A program made the position numbers and the translations under genes. The notes beneath the pieces were generated by a model that saw only the letters and a list, made by a program, of their open reading frames with translations, did no database searches and was not told the origin of the DNA. This document shows, in pieces, positions 32,577-44,695 of a DNA stretch of 64,000 nt (positions are counted from its first letter, which is position 1; each line of letters opens with the position of its first letter). Origin of the DNA: Chelonoidis abingdonii (lineage: Eukaryota > Chordata > Testudines > Testudinidae); the NCBI RefSeq assembly GCF_003597395.2, contig NC_133790.1, positions 24,414,200 to 24,478,199 on the forward strand. The letters run 5' to 3'.

Positions 32577-33261
32577 TACTAGAAGATTAATATTTTGCTT
32601 ATGATTTTGTCAAGCTGCATTTGGATGGAAATTGGAATTAAGTTGAAATGCTCTGAAGCAATTTACATCTTAGTTAAATAAAATTACATTAAATGTGCAG
32701 GATGCATAACAAAAAAAAAGTTTATCAAAATGTATTACATTTAAAACTGATTTGCTAAACAAAGGAAGTATTATTTGTAGTTAGTGAAATGATTATTTTC
32801 TGGTCACCATGTCCTTCACGATTTTAGAAAGAGTAGATCTCACCCCTTCTCACCTTGTTTTTAGCCTTAGATTGGAATAGGTAAAAGAGTTTTCTTGTTT
32901 TTTCAGCATCCAGTCAGTTTCTCAGCTCTGAATGACCTAGTCATTGAACTGAACTAGTTGAATAAACTGAAGAAAGTATTGTTTCTGCACCTGCAGCAGA
33001 GACTAGTGCTGTCAAAAGCTGGTTAACACTTCAGCACACTCTGACTCCCAGTGCTTAGCCAGTGATTTCCACCCATTCAGTGATTTCCCTTTCTTTAAAA
33101 TTTTGGCAACAAACACATACTGTTTGTTTACATTAAATAAAGTAATATTCAATCTTAATAGATTGTACCAAATTAGGCCTTAACATTGATTGTCATAATT
33201 ACAAGTTTAATTTTAAATATGTTTAATATTTTTAAATTTTTTTATTTAATTTCAATAAAAA

Positions 33262-34800
33262 TTAGGGCTGCCAATTAATTGCAGTTAACTTATACAATTA
33301 ACTAACAAAAAATTAATCACGATAAAAAAATTATTGGCTGTTTTAATTAAACTGTTAAACAAGAGAATACCAAATGAAATTTATGAAATATTTTGGATGT
33401 TTTTCTGCATTTTCATATGTATTGTATTCTGTGTTTGTAATTGAAATCAGTGTATATTATTTTTTATTACAAATATTTGCACTGTAAAAATGATTAACAG
33501 AAGAAATAGTATTTTTCAATTCACCTCATACAAGTACTGTATTTCTTTGTCCTGAAAGTGCAGTTTACAAATGTAGATTTTTTTATTACATAACTGCACT
33601 CAAAAACAAAACATTGTAAAACTTCAGAGGCTACAAGTCCACTCAGTCCTACTTCTTCTGCAGCCAATTGCCAAGTTTGTTTACATTTGCAGGCAATAAT
33701 GCTACCCTCTTCTTATTTACAGTGTCACCTGAAAGTGAGAACAGGCATTCTCATGGCACTGTTATAGCTGGCATTGCAAGGTATTTAGGTGCCAGATATG
33801 CTAAACATTCGTGTGCCCCTTCATGCTTCAGCCACCATTCCAGAGGACGGGCTTCCATGCTGATGACACTCATTAAAAAAAATGTGTTAATTAAATTTGT
33901 GACTGAACTCCCTGCGGGAGAATTGGACGTCCCCTGCTCTGTTTTACCCACATTCTGCCATATATTTCATGTTATGGCAGTCTCGGATGATGACCCAGCA
34001 CATGTTCATTTTAAGAACACTTTCACTGCAGATTTAACAAAATGCAAAGATGGTACCAATGTGAAATTTGTAGAGATAATTACAGCACTCAACCCAAGAT
34101 TTAAGGATCTGAAGTGCCTTCCAGAATCTGAGAGGGATGAAGTAGGGACCATGCTTTCAGAAGTCTTAAAAGAGCAACGCTCCGATGCGGAAACTATAGA
34201 ACCTGAACCACCAAAAAGGAAAATCAGCGTTCTGCTGGTGGCATCTGACTCTGATAATGAAAGTGAATATGTCGGTCCTCACTGCTTTGATGAGCAGAAC
34301 CCATCATCAACATGTCCCCTGGAATGGTGTTTGAAACATGCGCATCTGACAAGTAAATATCTTGCAACGCTGGCTACAACAGTGCCATGAGAATCCCTGT
34401 TCTCACTTTCAGGTGACATAAACAAGAAGTGGGCAGGAGTATCTCCTGTAAATGTAAACAAACTTGTTTGTCTGAGCAATTGGCTGAACGAGAAGTAGGA
34501 CTGAGTGGACTTGCAAGGTCTAAAATTTTACATTGTTTTATTTTTTGAATGCAGTATTTTTGTACATAATTCTAGATTTGTATGTTCACCTTTCATGATA
34601 AAGAGATTGCATTACAGTACTTGTATTAGGTGAATTGAAAAATACTATTTCTTTTGTCTTTTTACAGTGCAAACACTTGTAATCAAAAATAAATATAAAG
34701 TGAGCACTGCGCACGTTGTATTCTGTGTTGTAATTGAAATCAATATGTTTGAAAATGTAGAAAACATCCAAAAATATTTAAATAAATGGTATTCTGGTAG
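33262..34800 (+). mobile_element. hAT element with long inverted arms and a transposase remnant
   Basis: The left arm (about 33350-33810) and right arm (about 34345-34800) are diverged reverse complements of some 450 bp. Shared blocks include TTTTGGATGTTTT, AATAGTATTTTTCAATTCAC, AAGTCCACTCAGTCCTACTT and ATGTCACCTGAAAGTGAGAA (or reverse complement). Between them is transposase-like coding sequence. The outer ~90 bp of the left arm (TTAGGGCTGCCAATTAATTG) has no partner on the right, so the right end is truncated next to the MITE at 34814. Confidence 0.8.
33668..34390 (+). pseudogene. hAT (ZBED-like) transposase remnant read through by a 240-codon frame
   Basis: The open frame begins and ends in the inverted arms, so its N- and C-terminal parts are noncoding repeat sequence read by chance. 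Only the middle looks like protein. FTADLTKCKDGTNVKFVEII and TALNPRFKDLKCLPESERDE resemble the ZBED/hAT transposase segment ALDPRFK...L plus the following helix, and an acidic serine patch (VASDSDNESE) lies near the end. The catalytic DDE region is missing. It is a relic of an internally deleted element; host function is unlikely but not excluded, since the frame is unbroken. Confidence 0.72.
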
Positions 34801-34813
34801 TCCTGACAACTTA

Positions 34814-34969
34814 GGGCATGTCTTCATTGGCATCTAATGGATAATGGATGGTTAGCCTCAATTTGAGATTACTTTGGTGGGTCATAGGGGTGGTCTACCC
34901 TACTGCTCAAGTCCATGTAACTTACATCGCTCAGGGGTGTGAAAAAGACGCCTTCCTATACACTTGCCC
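34814..34969. mobile_element. Harbinger-like MITE, 156 bp, TSD TTA
   Basis: Ends are GGGCATGTCTTCATTG and CTATACACTTGCCC. It is flanked by TTA at 34811-34813 and 34970-34972, the TWA target of PIF/Harbinger elements. Confidence 0.75.
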
Positions 34970-34984
34970 TTAGTTCCACCTCCC

Positions 34985-35105
34985 ATGTCACAAAATCACT
35001 ACTGTACTTTCCCTTACCCTGTAAGATCTCAGAGGTTTGAGACTGTCTTACTATGTGTCTGTACAGTGCCTAGCACAATGAGGCTCTAATCTCAGTTGGA
35101 TCTTC
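34985..35105 (+). repeat. MIR-like 3' end
   Basis: CTGTACAGTGCCTAGCACAA followed by TGAGGCTCTAATC resembles the 3' part of MIR-type SINEs. Confidence 0.45.
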
Positions 35106-35280
35106 TAACAACATCTCTAGCAGCAGGGGCCAAAATTGCCTTCCTCACTGTGAGTATTGGCAACACTGAGAGGTCATTCTACTGTGTCAAAGGGTTGGGG
35201 AGAGGTTTTTATATTATAACCAATGATTGTGACTCCCCACTGCACCAAATTAAGCTAGGCACTACATGGCCCCTTGGTTT

Positions 35281-35840
35281 GGACTATGAGGGTGTGAATT
35301 GCAGCTCATGCTGGTGTGCTGCACCGGGACTGTTCCATGTGATTGCAGCAGGCACAAACTGAAAGGTACCTTGGTCACATTAATGCTGTCCTGTTTGAAG
35401 AGGAGTTCATTAACACAAACTAAGGCTTTGTCTACACTACCGCGCTAAGTTGACCTACGTTACACAACTCCATCTACGTGAATAACATAGCTGGAGTCGA
35501 CATACCTTAGGTCGAGTTACTGCGGGGTCTGCACCGTGGGGTGTCGACAGGAGAAAATCTCCCATCGATTTACCTTATTCATCTCGTCCGGGGTAGAGTA
35601 CAGGGGTCGACTGGAGAGCGATCTGCAGTTGATTTGACGGGGCTTTACTAGACCCGCTAAATTGACTGCCGGTGGATCGATCTCAAAGCATCGATCCTTG
35701 CTGTAGTGTAGACCTGCCCTAGGTACCTTTTTAGTTCTTGCCAGCAGTGCCCAGATGGGGCAGTTACAGTGGAGCATTTCGATGTGTGCTGCAATTCACA
35801 CCCCCTTAATCCGCCTTGTGCCGTAGTGTAGACATAGTCC
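35281..35840. mobile_element. Palindromic MITE interrupted by a Harbinger-like MITE
   Basis: Left arm GGACTATGAGGGTGTGAATT and right arm AATTCACACCCCCTTAATCC...ACATAGTCC are inverted copies. GGTACCTT/AGGTACCT also recur around the insertion at 35424-35719. The outer element is therefore older. Confidence 0.7.
35424..35719. mobile_element. Harbinger-like MITE, 296 bp, nested
   Basis: Ends are GGCTTTGTCTACACTAC and GTAGTGTAGACCTGCCC, with TAA (35421-35423) and TAG (35720-35722) flanks, a decayed TWA target. The interior has TCGAC/GTCGA repeats and GGATCGATCTC...ATCGATCC. Confidence 0.82.
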
Positions 35841-36054
35841 ATGATTCTTTGCCTTCACAATCCCCTGAATATTTTAAGGAATTCATATTTGTATTGTGGG
35901 GCAGTGTTACTGCTTATTGTTGATTTACTGGACCCCAAGCAGCCAGGGCAGTCAGACCATAAATTGCCTAATTGCAGAAAACCAAACACCATTGCCTTGC
36001 CCCCCCACTCACTCCATCCTCCCTCTCTCTGTTGCTCACTTTCCCCCATACTTG

Positions 36055-36618
36055 CTATTTTTTATCCATTTGCGGCAGGAGGTTGATGTATGGGAGGGTT
36101 TGAGGGTTCCTGCTGGCGGTACAGGCTCTGGGGTGGGGCTGGGATGAGGAGTTTGGGGTGCAGGAAGGGGCTCCGGGCTGGGGCAAGGGGTTTGGAGTGC
36201 AGGAGGGGCTCAGGACTGAGATGGGGGGTTGGGGCACAGGAGGGGTTTCAGGGTGTGGTCTCCAGACGGCACTTACCTCAGGTGGCTCCCAGGAAATGGC
36301 TGGCATGTCCCTCTGGCTCCTAGGTGGAGATGCGGCCAGGGGGCTCCACACCACATGCTGCTCCTGCCCACAGGCACTGCCCTGCAGCTCCCATTGACTG
36401 CGGTTTCCAGCTAATGGGAGTTGTGGAACCAGCTCTTGGGGGGGGCAGCGCATGGAGCATCCATGGCCACCCCTACGCCTAGGAGCCGACGGGACATGCC
36501 GTCCGCTTCCCAGGAGCTGCGCGGAGCTGGTTAGAGAGCCTGCCTGTGCCGCCAAGCAGACTTTTAACGGCCCGGCCAGCGGGTGTTCTGGTCAAAAACT
36601 GGACACCTGGCAACCCTG
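36055..36618. mobile_element. GC-rich hAT-type nonautonomous element
   Basis: The right end is GGACACCTGGCAACCCTG, i.e. CAGGGTTGCCAGGTGTCC on the other strand, a typical hAT terminus. The interior is G-rich on the plus strand, with repeated GGGGTTTGGGGTGCAGGA-like units at 36090-36250. The left end is uncertain. Confidence 0.6.
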
Positions 36619-36758
36619 CCTGCTACCAGTTGCACAGCTGGCATCAGACTAGGGCTGCAAAATGACACTTGCTCTAATTGTGCTCACGGTCAGCTCTGTT
36701 TGCGCATATAGGTCTCAGGAAGTAGTGTCTTCAAACCCCAGTGATAAAACCAGATCTT

Positions 36759-36980
36759 TGTAAAGAGAGTCCTGTGGCTTATGATAGGACTGGAATCCAG
36801 GAGATCTACATTCTGTCCCTGTTTTTGCCGTAGATTAGCTCTGTACCCTTGGGTAATTCACTTGCTGGCTTTCTGTCTTCCTTTCCCCCATCTGTAAAAA
36901 AGGATAAAACATGTCTCCCTCACGGGATGTGGAAGCCTAATTACTATTGATAAAGTACCTTAAGATCCTTGGATAGAAGG
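36759..36980 (+). repeat. MIR-like SINE, plus strand
   Basis: GGAATCCAGGAGATCTACAT, CTGTACCCTTGGGTAATTCA, CCCCCATCTGTAAAAAAGGA and TTAAGATCCTTGGATAGAAG follow the order of a full-length MIR-like SINE. Confidence 0.78.
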
Positions 36981-37266
36981 TGCAAAAGGAATACACAAGG
37001 TGGTATATGGTGATGAAGGCACAAATAGTGGTAAAACTGGTTAAATCTTGGTTATCCTTAATTTTTTAATGAATGGGTTAATAAATGCTGGGATGAAAGC
37101 TCTTTGGGGCTTTCCCTTTCAGTTACCCTGGGTTGATGCCGGCACACTGCTGGAGCACTTGAGCTCTTTATTTCTGCATGCGGGTCATGTTCTAGCCTTC
37201 TCCGGGAATTTTGGCAACTCTTGCATGGTGAGGGTTACTTAGTCTGCCACTAGTGAGCCCTTAGCA

Positions 37267-37465
37267 CAGGAGTAGGCAAACTTTTTGGCCCAAGGGCCAC
37301 AGTGGGGTTGTGAAACGGTATGGTGGGATGAGTAGGGAAGGCTGTGCCTCCCCAAACAGGCTGGCCCCCGTCCCCTGTCTGCCCCCTGACTGCCCCCGTC
37401 AGAACCCCCGACCCATCCAACCCCCTTGCTCCTTGTCCCCTGACTGCCCCCCTCCACCGCCATTC
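37267..37465. mobile_element. hAT MITE 5' fragment
   Basis: It starts CAGGAGTAGGCAAACTTTTT followed by GGCCCAAGGGCCACAG, then a C-rich part with repeated CCCTGACTGCCCCC. No matching right end was found. Confidence 0.6.
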
Positions 37466-37744
37466 AGCTCAGTTTAATGAGAATAAACTAGCCAGTTTCA
37501 CTTTCCATTTCTCATGCATTAGCTCAGGGCTGCAGCATTTGGGTTGTGAACACTTCAGGGGAAGGTTTAAATCCAAACAAACATTTGTGTTAGGTTTTTG
37601 AAACCTTTGCTCCAGAATCAAATTTTGAGGCCTTTAGCTATCTGACATAGACCATTTTGAATTCCAGTGTCAAGCTTCCAACTGTACATAATAAACAATA
37701 AGACTGTTTTGTAGCGAGTGACAAATATTTAAGTGTCAGCGGCA

Positions 37745-37812
37745 TACTTGGTATTGTACAACACGCACAGGAAGACATGTCCCTGCCTCAAGGAGCTTAC
37801 GGTCTATATAGT
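37745..37812 (-). repeat. MIR-like SINE fragment, minus strand
   Basis: Contains GACATGTCCCTGCCTCAAGG and AGCTTACGGTCTA, as in the reverse-oriented MIR-like copy at 53895. Confidence 0.5.
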
Positions 37813-37854
37813 TGGATGGTTTCCTTTACAGATTTGTTTTCATTTGTGTTGCAG

Positions 37855-37880
37855 AACATGAACCTCTGGATAATGACTGG
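37855..37880 (+). other. Candidate 26-nt exon in the putative TAOK3 intron
   Basis: The acceptor TTTCATTTGTGTTGCAG| and donor GACTGG|GTAAGG are both strong and bracket 26 nt in non-repetitive sequence. It could be an alternative 5' UTR exon. It matches no protein I recognise and may be a chance pair. Confidence 0.25.
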
Positions 37881-37999
37881 GTAAGGATAGAAAACAAACA
37901 AAACCAGTTTCATTTTATTTCAAGTCTTGCAATATTTAGTGGGTTGTTTTTTTTAAAGCCCCAGATTTGGAGGCATGTGATTAGGTGAGAATCTCAGCT

Positions 38000-40900
38000 T
38001 TTACTATTACTTTCTGGCCCTCAGAGTTGCGGGACCAAAGCTTAAAATGTGACCAGAATGTAGTCCAAAGATGCAGAAACAAGATGACAAGAAACAGAGC
38101 CCACAGAATGTTAAACTTTTTAAAAATCTCGTGATTTCTAATCTCATTGCAATTTTTTGGGAGGCCTGTCTCAGGATTTTGAGCACTTTTTGGTTGGCAA
38201 TACTGTAAAACATTTTCAGGCATTTCTAAGCACACTTGGCTTTCAAAGCCATTCAGGGAATTTAGGTGGTGGGATGTGTAAAGTATAAAACACCTTAATT
38301 AAAGAACATTTGGTTTCCAGTGGCAAAGCCGCCTCATCCAAAGAACATTTGCAGCTGTCGTCAGTGAACTTGTGGGTTAAAATCTCCAGGGTGTATACAG
38401 AGGAAGTTAGAGCACTTTCATATTTATGATCTCTGAAATTGACTTCCCGGTTGCCTTAATTTAAGCTTTTGGCTTCTTTGTTTAAGCTTATGAATGCTAA
38501 AGGACATGTAATAAAGTTTAACCAAACAACTGAATGTCTGATGAAACATATGATTCTGTATCCTGCAATTTGTATTTCTGGAACTCAACAGATTATATAG
38601 AAACTGGTCAGACAGTGTATGTGAAAAGTGATCACTTATTTCTTTGGTACCTGGCAGCAGGAACTTCATGGTGCTGACTGCTAGCTATGTTAGTAGAAGG
38701 GGTTGTAAAGGTGTGTGCTAGCTATTTTAGTAGAAGGGAGTGTAAAAGAAGAACATACCTCCCACTGGCAAAGGATTAAATGAAAGAACTAAACTATTGC
38801 ACAGTTTAGACTTAGTGCAACAGATGGCTTTCCTTCCTTCTTTTCCCTTTCTGTCACCAGTGATCTTGTTCAGGTTGGACAGAGATGCTTTCATTAAGGC
38901 AGAGATTCAGAACCTGGTGTTCACACTTTGCCCAATTAAAAAAGCCAGAGTGAAAATTTGCCAGGAGCCCAAAGGCTCCATTTTTTGGTAAATGAGGCAG
39001 ATTTCAGTTACCATTATCTTGAATTGTGAGGTGTGTCCTGTCTAGGCTTCAGGGTCCAGTGGGTGGTGCTTCATTTTCCTCTGGATCAATGATCTGTTTT
39101 TTAGTAGGACCTGTATTATTCTTCTGTACTTATACTGCCCTGATCACCATAGTATCTGAGCACCTTCCAGCACTACATAGTGTATGACTATATGTCATAA
39201 TGATTCATTCTCTCTCCTCCTGACCCAAGTAGGAGAGTTGTGTGTGTAGCATTGTGAGTTTTTGAATATATACATACATGCTGCTATCTGTGTGTGTTAG
39301 AGAAGGCAGATCAGAGAAATACACCTTGCATTTGGAGTGGAAGGTGGTGAGGTTTGTGATAGTCTTTAGTTCTATGGTGAGTTTGTCCTGCTGTCTTGGA
39401 CCAGTTCCTGAGAAAGCACCGTCTCCTGCTCCTGCTTGATCCTTATGGCATCCTTGCTTTGCACCAGTGTTCCAGATGAGGGTAGGACCCCTGCCATAGT
39501 GTTCTGATGCAATGTCTTCCTTTGTATATACATGCAGGTGCAGCTTGGCTTCAGGATATTCTGTTCCTTCTTTAGAGACATGAAATCTCAATGCACATGG
39601 CTTATCATCAAATCTGATCAGTGGAGATAGAATTGTCTGTGTAAGTAGAGCAGCTGAATGAGGCTTCCCAAGTCAACATTTGTGTTAGGAAGGGTTTAAA
39701 TACAACATCTGGGTGGCGTAAAATAAACCCCACATATTTCACTCTTCCTGTTTTCTTTGATCAATTAAAATGTCTTGAAATAAAAAGTAAAACTGCAGGT
39801 GAGTGAGTCAGAGTTCGATCCCTTGATACCAAAGGTTGATTTTAGGTCGCTCCTGAAGAGTGACTTGAAATTCTAAGCAGGACTTTGTGGCATGTTAGCA
39901 CCAAGTTGAGCTTCTGATGTTGCAATGAAGAAGGAAGTGTGTGGGGGAGAAATGAAGCATTTCTGCCCAGCTACATAAGGTGGGAATTGCAGCTGGCTGG
40001 TTATTTTTAGCTCCTACAGTTATCTCACTGTGAGCCTGAATCTTTCTTTGTGGTCGAAGAGGCTTTGCGTGGATGGGAGTGGCTGTTGACTGCTCTTACA
40101 GGTTCTTTTCATGCCTCCCTTATTTTGTTCATATAGTTTTTGATCCTGTGAGGTACTGAGGGCTTCCTGTGAATGAGTGAGAGCTATTCCAAGAAACGTC
40201 ACAGGGATAGTCACCAAAGAAGAATTAACATTTTCCACTCTTTAGGAGAATTGGATGTGATTTCTGTCTCCTCACTCTGTGCAGAGACACATAACATAAT
40301 GTGGTTTTGATACCCACATGGGTGCGTAGAGGAGGTGAAAGGTAAAGGCACTGGTCTCCATCAGTTCCTGTTTGTTTCTCTCTTTGGCAGAGTGGCTTAA
40401 GACTTTAAGTTCATTTTAGTTGATTGACATGAGAAGAGAGGCATAGACTGTTTCCATTTTAAGTTCTGCAACATGAGAAATGCCGCTTCCAATATTGCTT
40501 TCACCGCAGTAGCTGAGCTTTCTGGAATCAATCAGTCTGTTGCAATGCACTGGCCTAGAAAACTCCACAGTCTGATAACTTTTCCTCTGCTATCAGAACA
40601 CTGACTGAATAAAATGTTCTAACCATTTTGTTTCAGGGTCATTAGTCTTGAAGAGGCATCATTCAGAATTGCAAATGTTCTAAACACGGTGCAATTTATC
40701 TTTGTCCCCCAAAACTTGGAGGTGGGGTGGGAGGAAGGAGCCTTGTGTTTGCTACATTTTAGTAGCCATGAGCATAGTGGTAGCATTAGTAATCTCTCTT
40801 TATTGTACAAACAAAACACAATGTTTATGGAAAGGTGCTCTGCAGATGGACTCCTTCTGTCCTCAGAATAGGTATAGTACAGGCAGCATTCATACAGCAT

Positions 40901-42750
40901 TGCAGCAGTTGTGGACCCCTGTCAGCATGTCTCGGTGTTGACCTGCTGATAGTGAGAGGGTAGTTGACTCATTGGCCTCTGCTGAGCCTTCCAACAGTGC
41001 AAATTGTGGTGTTGGTTTTTGTGAGGGGGATACCTGCCCTTGGGAAAAGGATTGAAACCACCAACTCCCTTCGCAAGGCATAGCGAACAGCTGTGAGACT
41101 AAAGACTCTGAGCCTCTGCTGACCTGTCACAACAGCTTTTAAAAACAGTGATGATCTGAATAGATAGGAAACTGAAGTGGGGGTGGGGGAGTTCACACCA
41201 GTGTCATTTCAAAAGTGAAAGAGTTGAGTTAGAGGTGGCTTAAGATAAGCTTTTACTAAGCAGTGAGAGGAACTGACTTGGCAGGAAAGGCCAGTTTGTG
41301 GTAATGGGCATATACTCTCTGTCCACACTTGGGTTCAAACCGTGCTTTCTGAGCCAGTTTTTGTATGTTTTAAACTCTCAGGCTGACTCCATTTGGCTGG
41401 CTGTGGAGGGAGCAAAACCACTGCTAAAGCAAGTCTGATAACTTCTAGCCCAGAGCAGGCCTTCCTGTCAACACAACAAGTCTAGCGCGAATAGCAGCAG
41501 TGCAAGTTCCCCAAGTCATCCCATGCCAAAGTGCCTCTCCCGCCATCCTGACCTGGAGGGAGTCACCTGAGTCAGAGAGGGTAGCTGATTCTCCACAGCC
41601 TAGTCAGTCTCTGATCTATTTGCTAAGGATGCCAACATGAGGCAGACTAGTGCCAGTGATTACAGTTGGTTTGGTTTTGATATCTTTGTGATTTCTGCTA
41701 GGAAGTACACTGAGGACCTTCAAGTTCACTTGAGGCGATGTATGTCATTGAAAAGACATCATGGTGATAACTTTCAGTTACTGCTGACCTGGACTGGTTT
41801 TCAATTAAGGTATAGAGATGAGAGACAATACTCAAGTACCAATCTTTGGATCCCTCAGAAACAAAGGCATTTTAAATGGTAGCTAAATCCCTTCTCTGTT
41901 AGAAATGCATTTCACATTGCATTGAAGACAAACCCTTTTATATTTTGCATTAATCTTCTAATACTTCTGCTCACTGTTAAATACATCCAGTATCATTTAT
42001 TTACAGAATTAAATCCACAGACTCTTCATCGTTGAACTAGAAATCTTGAACCTATGTGATTAGTTTGTCATAGCAGCTACAAAATTTATCTACTCAGTCC
42101 TAAAAATTACTGCAGTCAATTAAGAGCCTCCAATACTGGCAACTGAATAGATTTAAAAAAAAGAACCCCAAAACGTCCAGAGAAAAACGTGTCTAAAACC
42201 AAATAAGATCTATTTACAAGCTGGCATGTCTTGAGTGGTTCTTAAGTACTAAAAGACACCTATATGACTTGTGCCATCATCAAAATGCCACTCAACCATA
42301 AGTTTTGATTGGCACTTAAAATGTGCTTCAAATGAATTTGCCTGCAGTTGTGTTCTTTATTCACACTGGTTACACTATTCCTAAAAGTTTGTGTCATGTG
42401 CATGCTGTCTCTGTCCCTGCTTTGGCCAATCTAGAACAACCTTAAGAAGAATACTCTGGGTTACTGTTTTCTTTAGCATTTGGCTGGTTTTTGCTGATGT
42501 TTGTTTTGACAGTTTCTCTCACTTGATATCAACACGTGTGTTGTGGCATGTGGATGATAGGATAGGAGGCATTCAGTTGCTAAGGTGATGGGTGCCAATA
42601 AATGAATTTAGATTGTGGCATTTGGAATGCTGTCACTTGAGAGTAGTTTATTTAATCTGTGGGGGGAGTTTTTTGGTCTGTGCTCAATGCGTTTGACTGC
42701 CATTAGTGATAGGTGCTAGATAAATTAATACAAATGAAATAAATATATGC
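38000..42750. other. Putative intron, little recognised
   Basis: The only structure seen is a short tandem duplication at 38679-38752. No coding family was recognised in the frames here, including those at 39205-39591 and 41637-41882. Confidence 0.4.
38679..38752. repeat. Two-copy tandem duplication, about 37 bp
   Basis: GCTAGCTATGTTAGTAGAAG and GCTAGCTATTTTAGTAGAAG occur one unit apart, followed by similar GGG(T/A)GTAAA ends. Confidence 0.7.
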
Positions 42751-42873
42751 ACGTCCGACAAAGTGAGTATTCACCCACGAAAGCTCATGCTCCAATACAT
42801 TTGTTAGTGTATAAGGTGCCACAGAACTCTTTGCTGCTTTTACAGATCCAGACTAACATGGCTACGCCTCTGA
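42751..42873 (+). repeat. Turtle-type interspersed repeat, single copy
   Basis: TATTCACCCACGAAAGCTCA, TATAAGGTGCCACAGAACTC and GATCCAGACTAACATGGCTA match the right arm of the palindrome at 11464-11680, here as a single orientation. Confidence 0.8.
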
Positions 42874-44419
42874 TATTTTACTTCCTATAGTGATTCTGTG
42901 GCATTGGTCCCTCTCTGAAGACAAAAGGTCCTATAGCACTGTTCTCAGGCTGTGGTGAAGATCTCTTTCAGAATGTCTGACAATGTATTAACTCTCTCAA
43001 GTTTGGTAGACAAATATAAGGATTGGCTTAGTTAGATAATTAGAAGTCATTTCCTGCTCTGCTGACATAACCTTCACTGACCATATTTGCACTGTAGTCT
43101 GATGAGAAGCGCAGTCAGGAAAGTAACTGAAATACTTCCCTGATGGATTGTATTTTCTAATGGACAACCTACCCTAAATTCACAATTACCGAGGGACAAT
43201 CTTCACTCACTGATATTTGCTTTCCAAAACCAGTAATCTGTATAACTTTTCATGAGTGATGTACCCAAATACTTGGATGCTAATAGCTAAACTGTATAGT
43301 TAAATTTATTCACCTAAATTTGGGTTATTGCTGATTATGTATTATATGTATCTTATGACTTTTAAAACAAACTTTTTGTATTTGTAGATAATCTGCACAC
43401 TATATCCAGATGTACAGAAACTCTTTTCTTAACCTTAGCTTTAATAAAACATTTAAATTCAGTTAATGAATAATGCACGCAGCTAGCAGTGGAGTTATTC
43501 CATACGGCTTACTATGCCCACCTTAGCTGTGTTCTAAAAATCTGTATGTTTACCATGCTTTTTACTTTATATAGTACCTCTCACTTGGAAAAATCCACAA
43601 ATGCTTTACAGCTATTGCCCTATTTTTCAATGGGAGCTCCAGATCCTCAGCAATACTGAAATGCAGCCAGCTCTGGGATTGTAGGATGACAGCAAACATG
43701 CACACTGCACAGCTGGACAACAGGGTGTAAACCTCTACTCTTACTAAAGTGTCATGAAATCAGTAATGTCCACCAGAATCACACTGTAGTAGAAATTCTG
43801 TGTATCTCAGTTATGAAGGGTTAATATTCGTTTAAAGCCCCACAGTGGAAAAAAATCCAAGGTGCTCTTGATCTGGGCCTGGAATGATTTTGTTTTAAGT
43901 ACTCAGTAGACTTGCATGATAAGCTTTTGTTAGCCTGGCTATTTTGTACATGTGAGGTAGTTAGTGTGACTGTTTCATACTTGGTAGGGAATAGGGTTTT
44001 CAATCTACATATAGATGAGAATATTATTGCTTGTGCTAGATTGCCTGCACCGGTACTTGGAAGTCCTCTTCATCTCTGGAACAGCTGAACCCACAGTAGC
44101 AGTGCAAGCTTTCTCATGCCTTCCCTTCAATGTGAGTCAGCTCTGACCTAGAGCGCCCACCTATAGTAATGAGAGCCGTTCAAATCTCAGCTCTTTTCCT
44201 GATGCAGTTGGTAAGGGTGTGGTGTATGGAAGTGGCTTGTAGCATGAATACTGTCAACTGAGAATTAAATTAAGGCGACCAGCTCATTTCACAAATGCCC
44301 CCTAATGTCTATCAGGTCCAACCTGGGCTGAATTCAAATCAGTGACCCAAAGGGAAAGATTCAGTATACCGTCAGGTTTTCCTCCAAAATTTCATAAGAA
44401 TAGCCAGAGAGTTTTCAGC
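42874..44419. other. Putative intron, nothing recognised
   Basis: AT-rich, no conserved frame and no nameable repeat. Confidence 0.4.
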
Positions 44420-44695
44420 CCGGTGATATCCTAGTATAACTATGTTGGTTAGGGAAGTGATTTTTTATTGAACTCATTACCCCAGTACAAGCCCTAGTAA
44501 GGATGCAGTGATACTGGTAGTAAGGTGCTTATATCAGTATCGCTTATTTCTGGAGGGGAAAGGGAATAAGGTCAGCATAAGCACTGCTCTACTGGTAAAA
44601 TTGCATCCACACTAAAGACATTGGTGCTTTAAATACTGTTCCAATTGTAATGGTATAACTTCAATGTGTAGGCAAGACCTTAGTGGAAAACTGGA
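44420..44695. mobile_element. Old MITE-like sequence
   Basis: It ends CAATGTGTAGGCAAGACCTTA, like the right end of the Harbinger-like MITEs. The interior (AGTATAACTATGTTGGTTAG, TTGCATCCACACTAAAGACA) is consistent with this but diverged; the left border is unclear. Confidence 0.45.

Noticed and set aside
33668..34390. 240-codon frame as a novel gene
   Set aside because: Its ends are inverted-repeat arms of a transposon; only the middle resembles hAT transposase and the catalytic region is missing.
39205..39591. 128-codon minus-strand frame
   Set aside because: No domain, no splice or promoter context, composition ordinary; probably chance.
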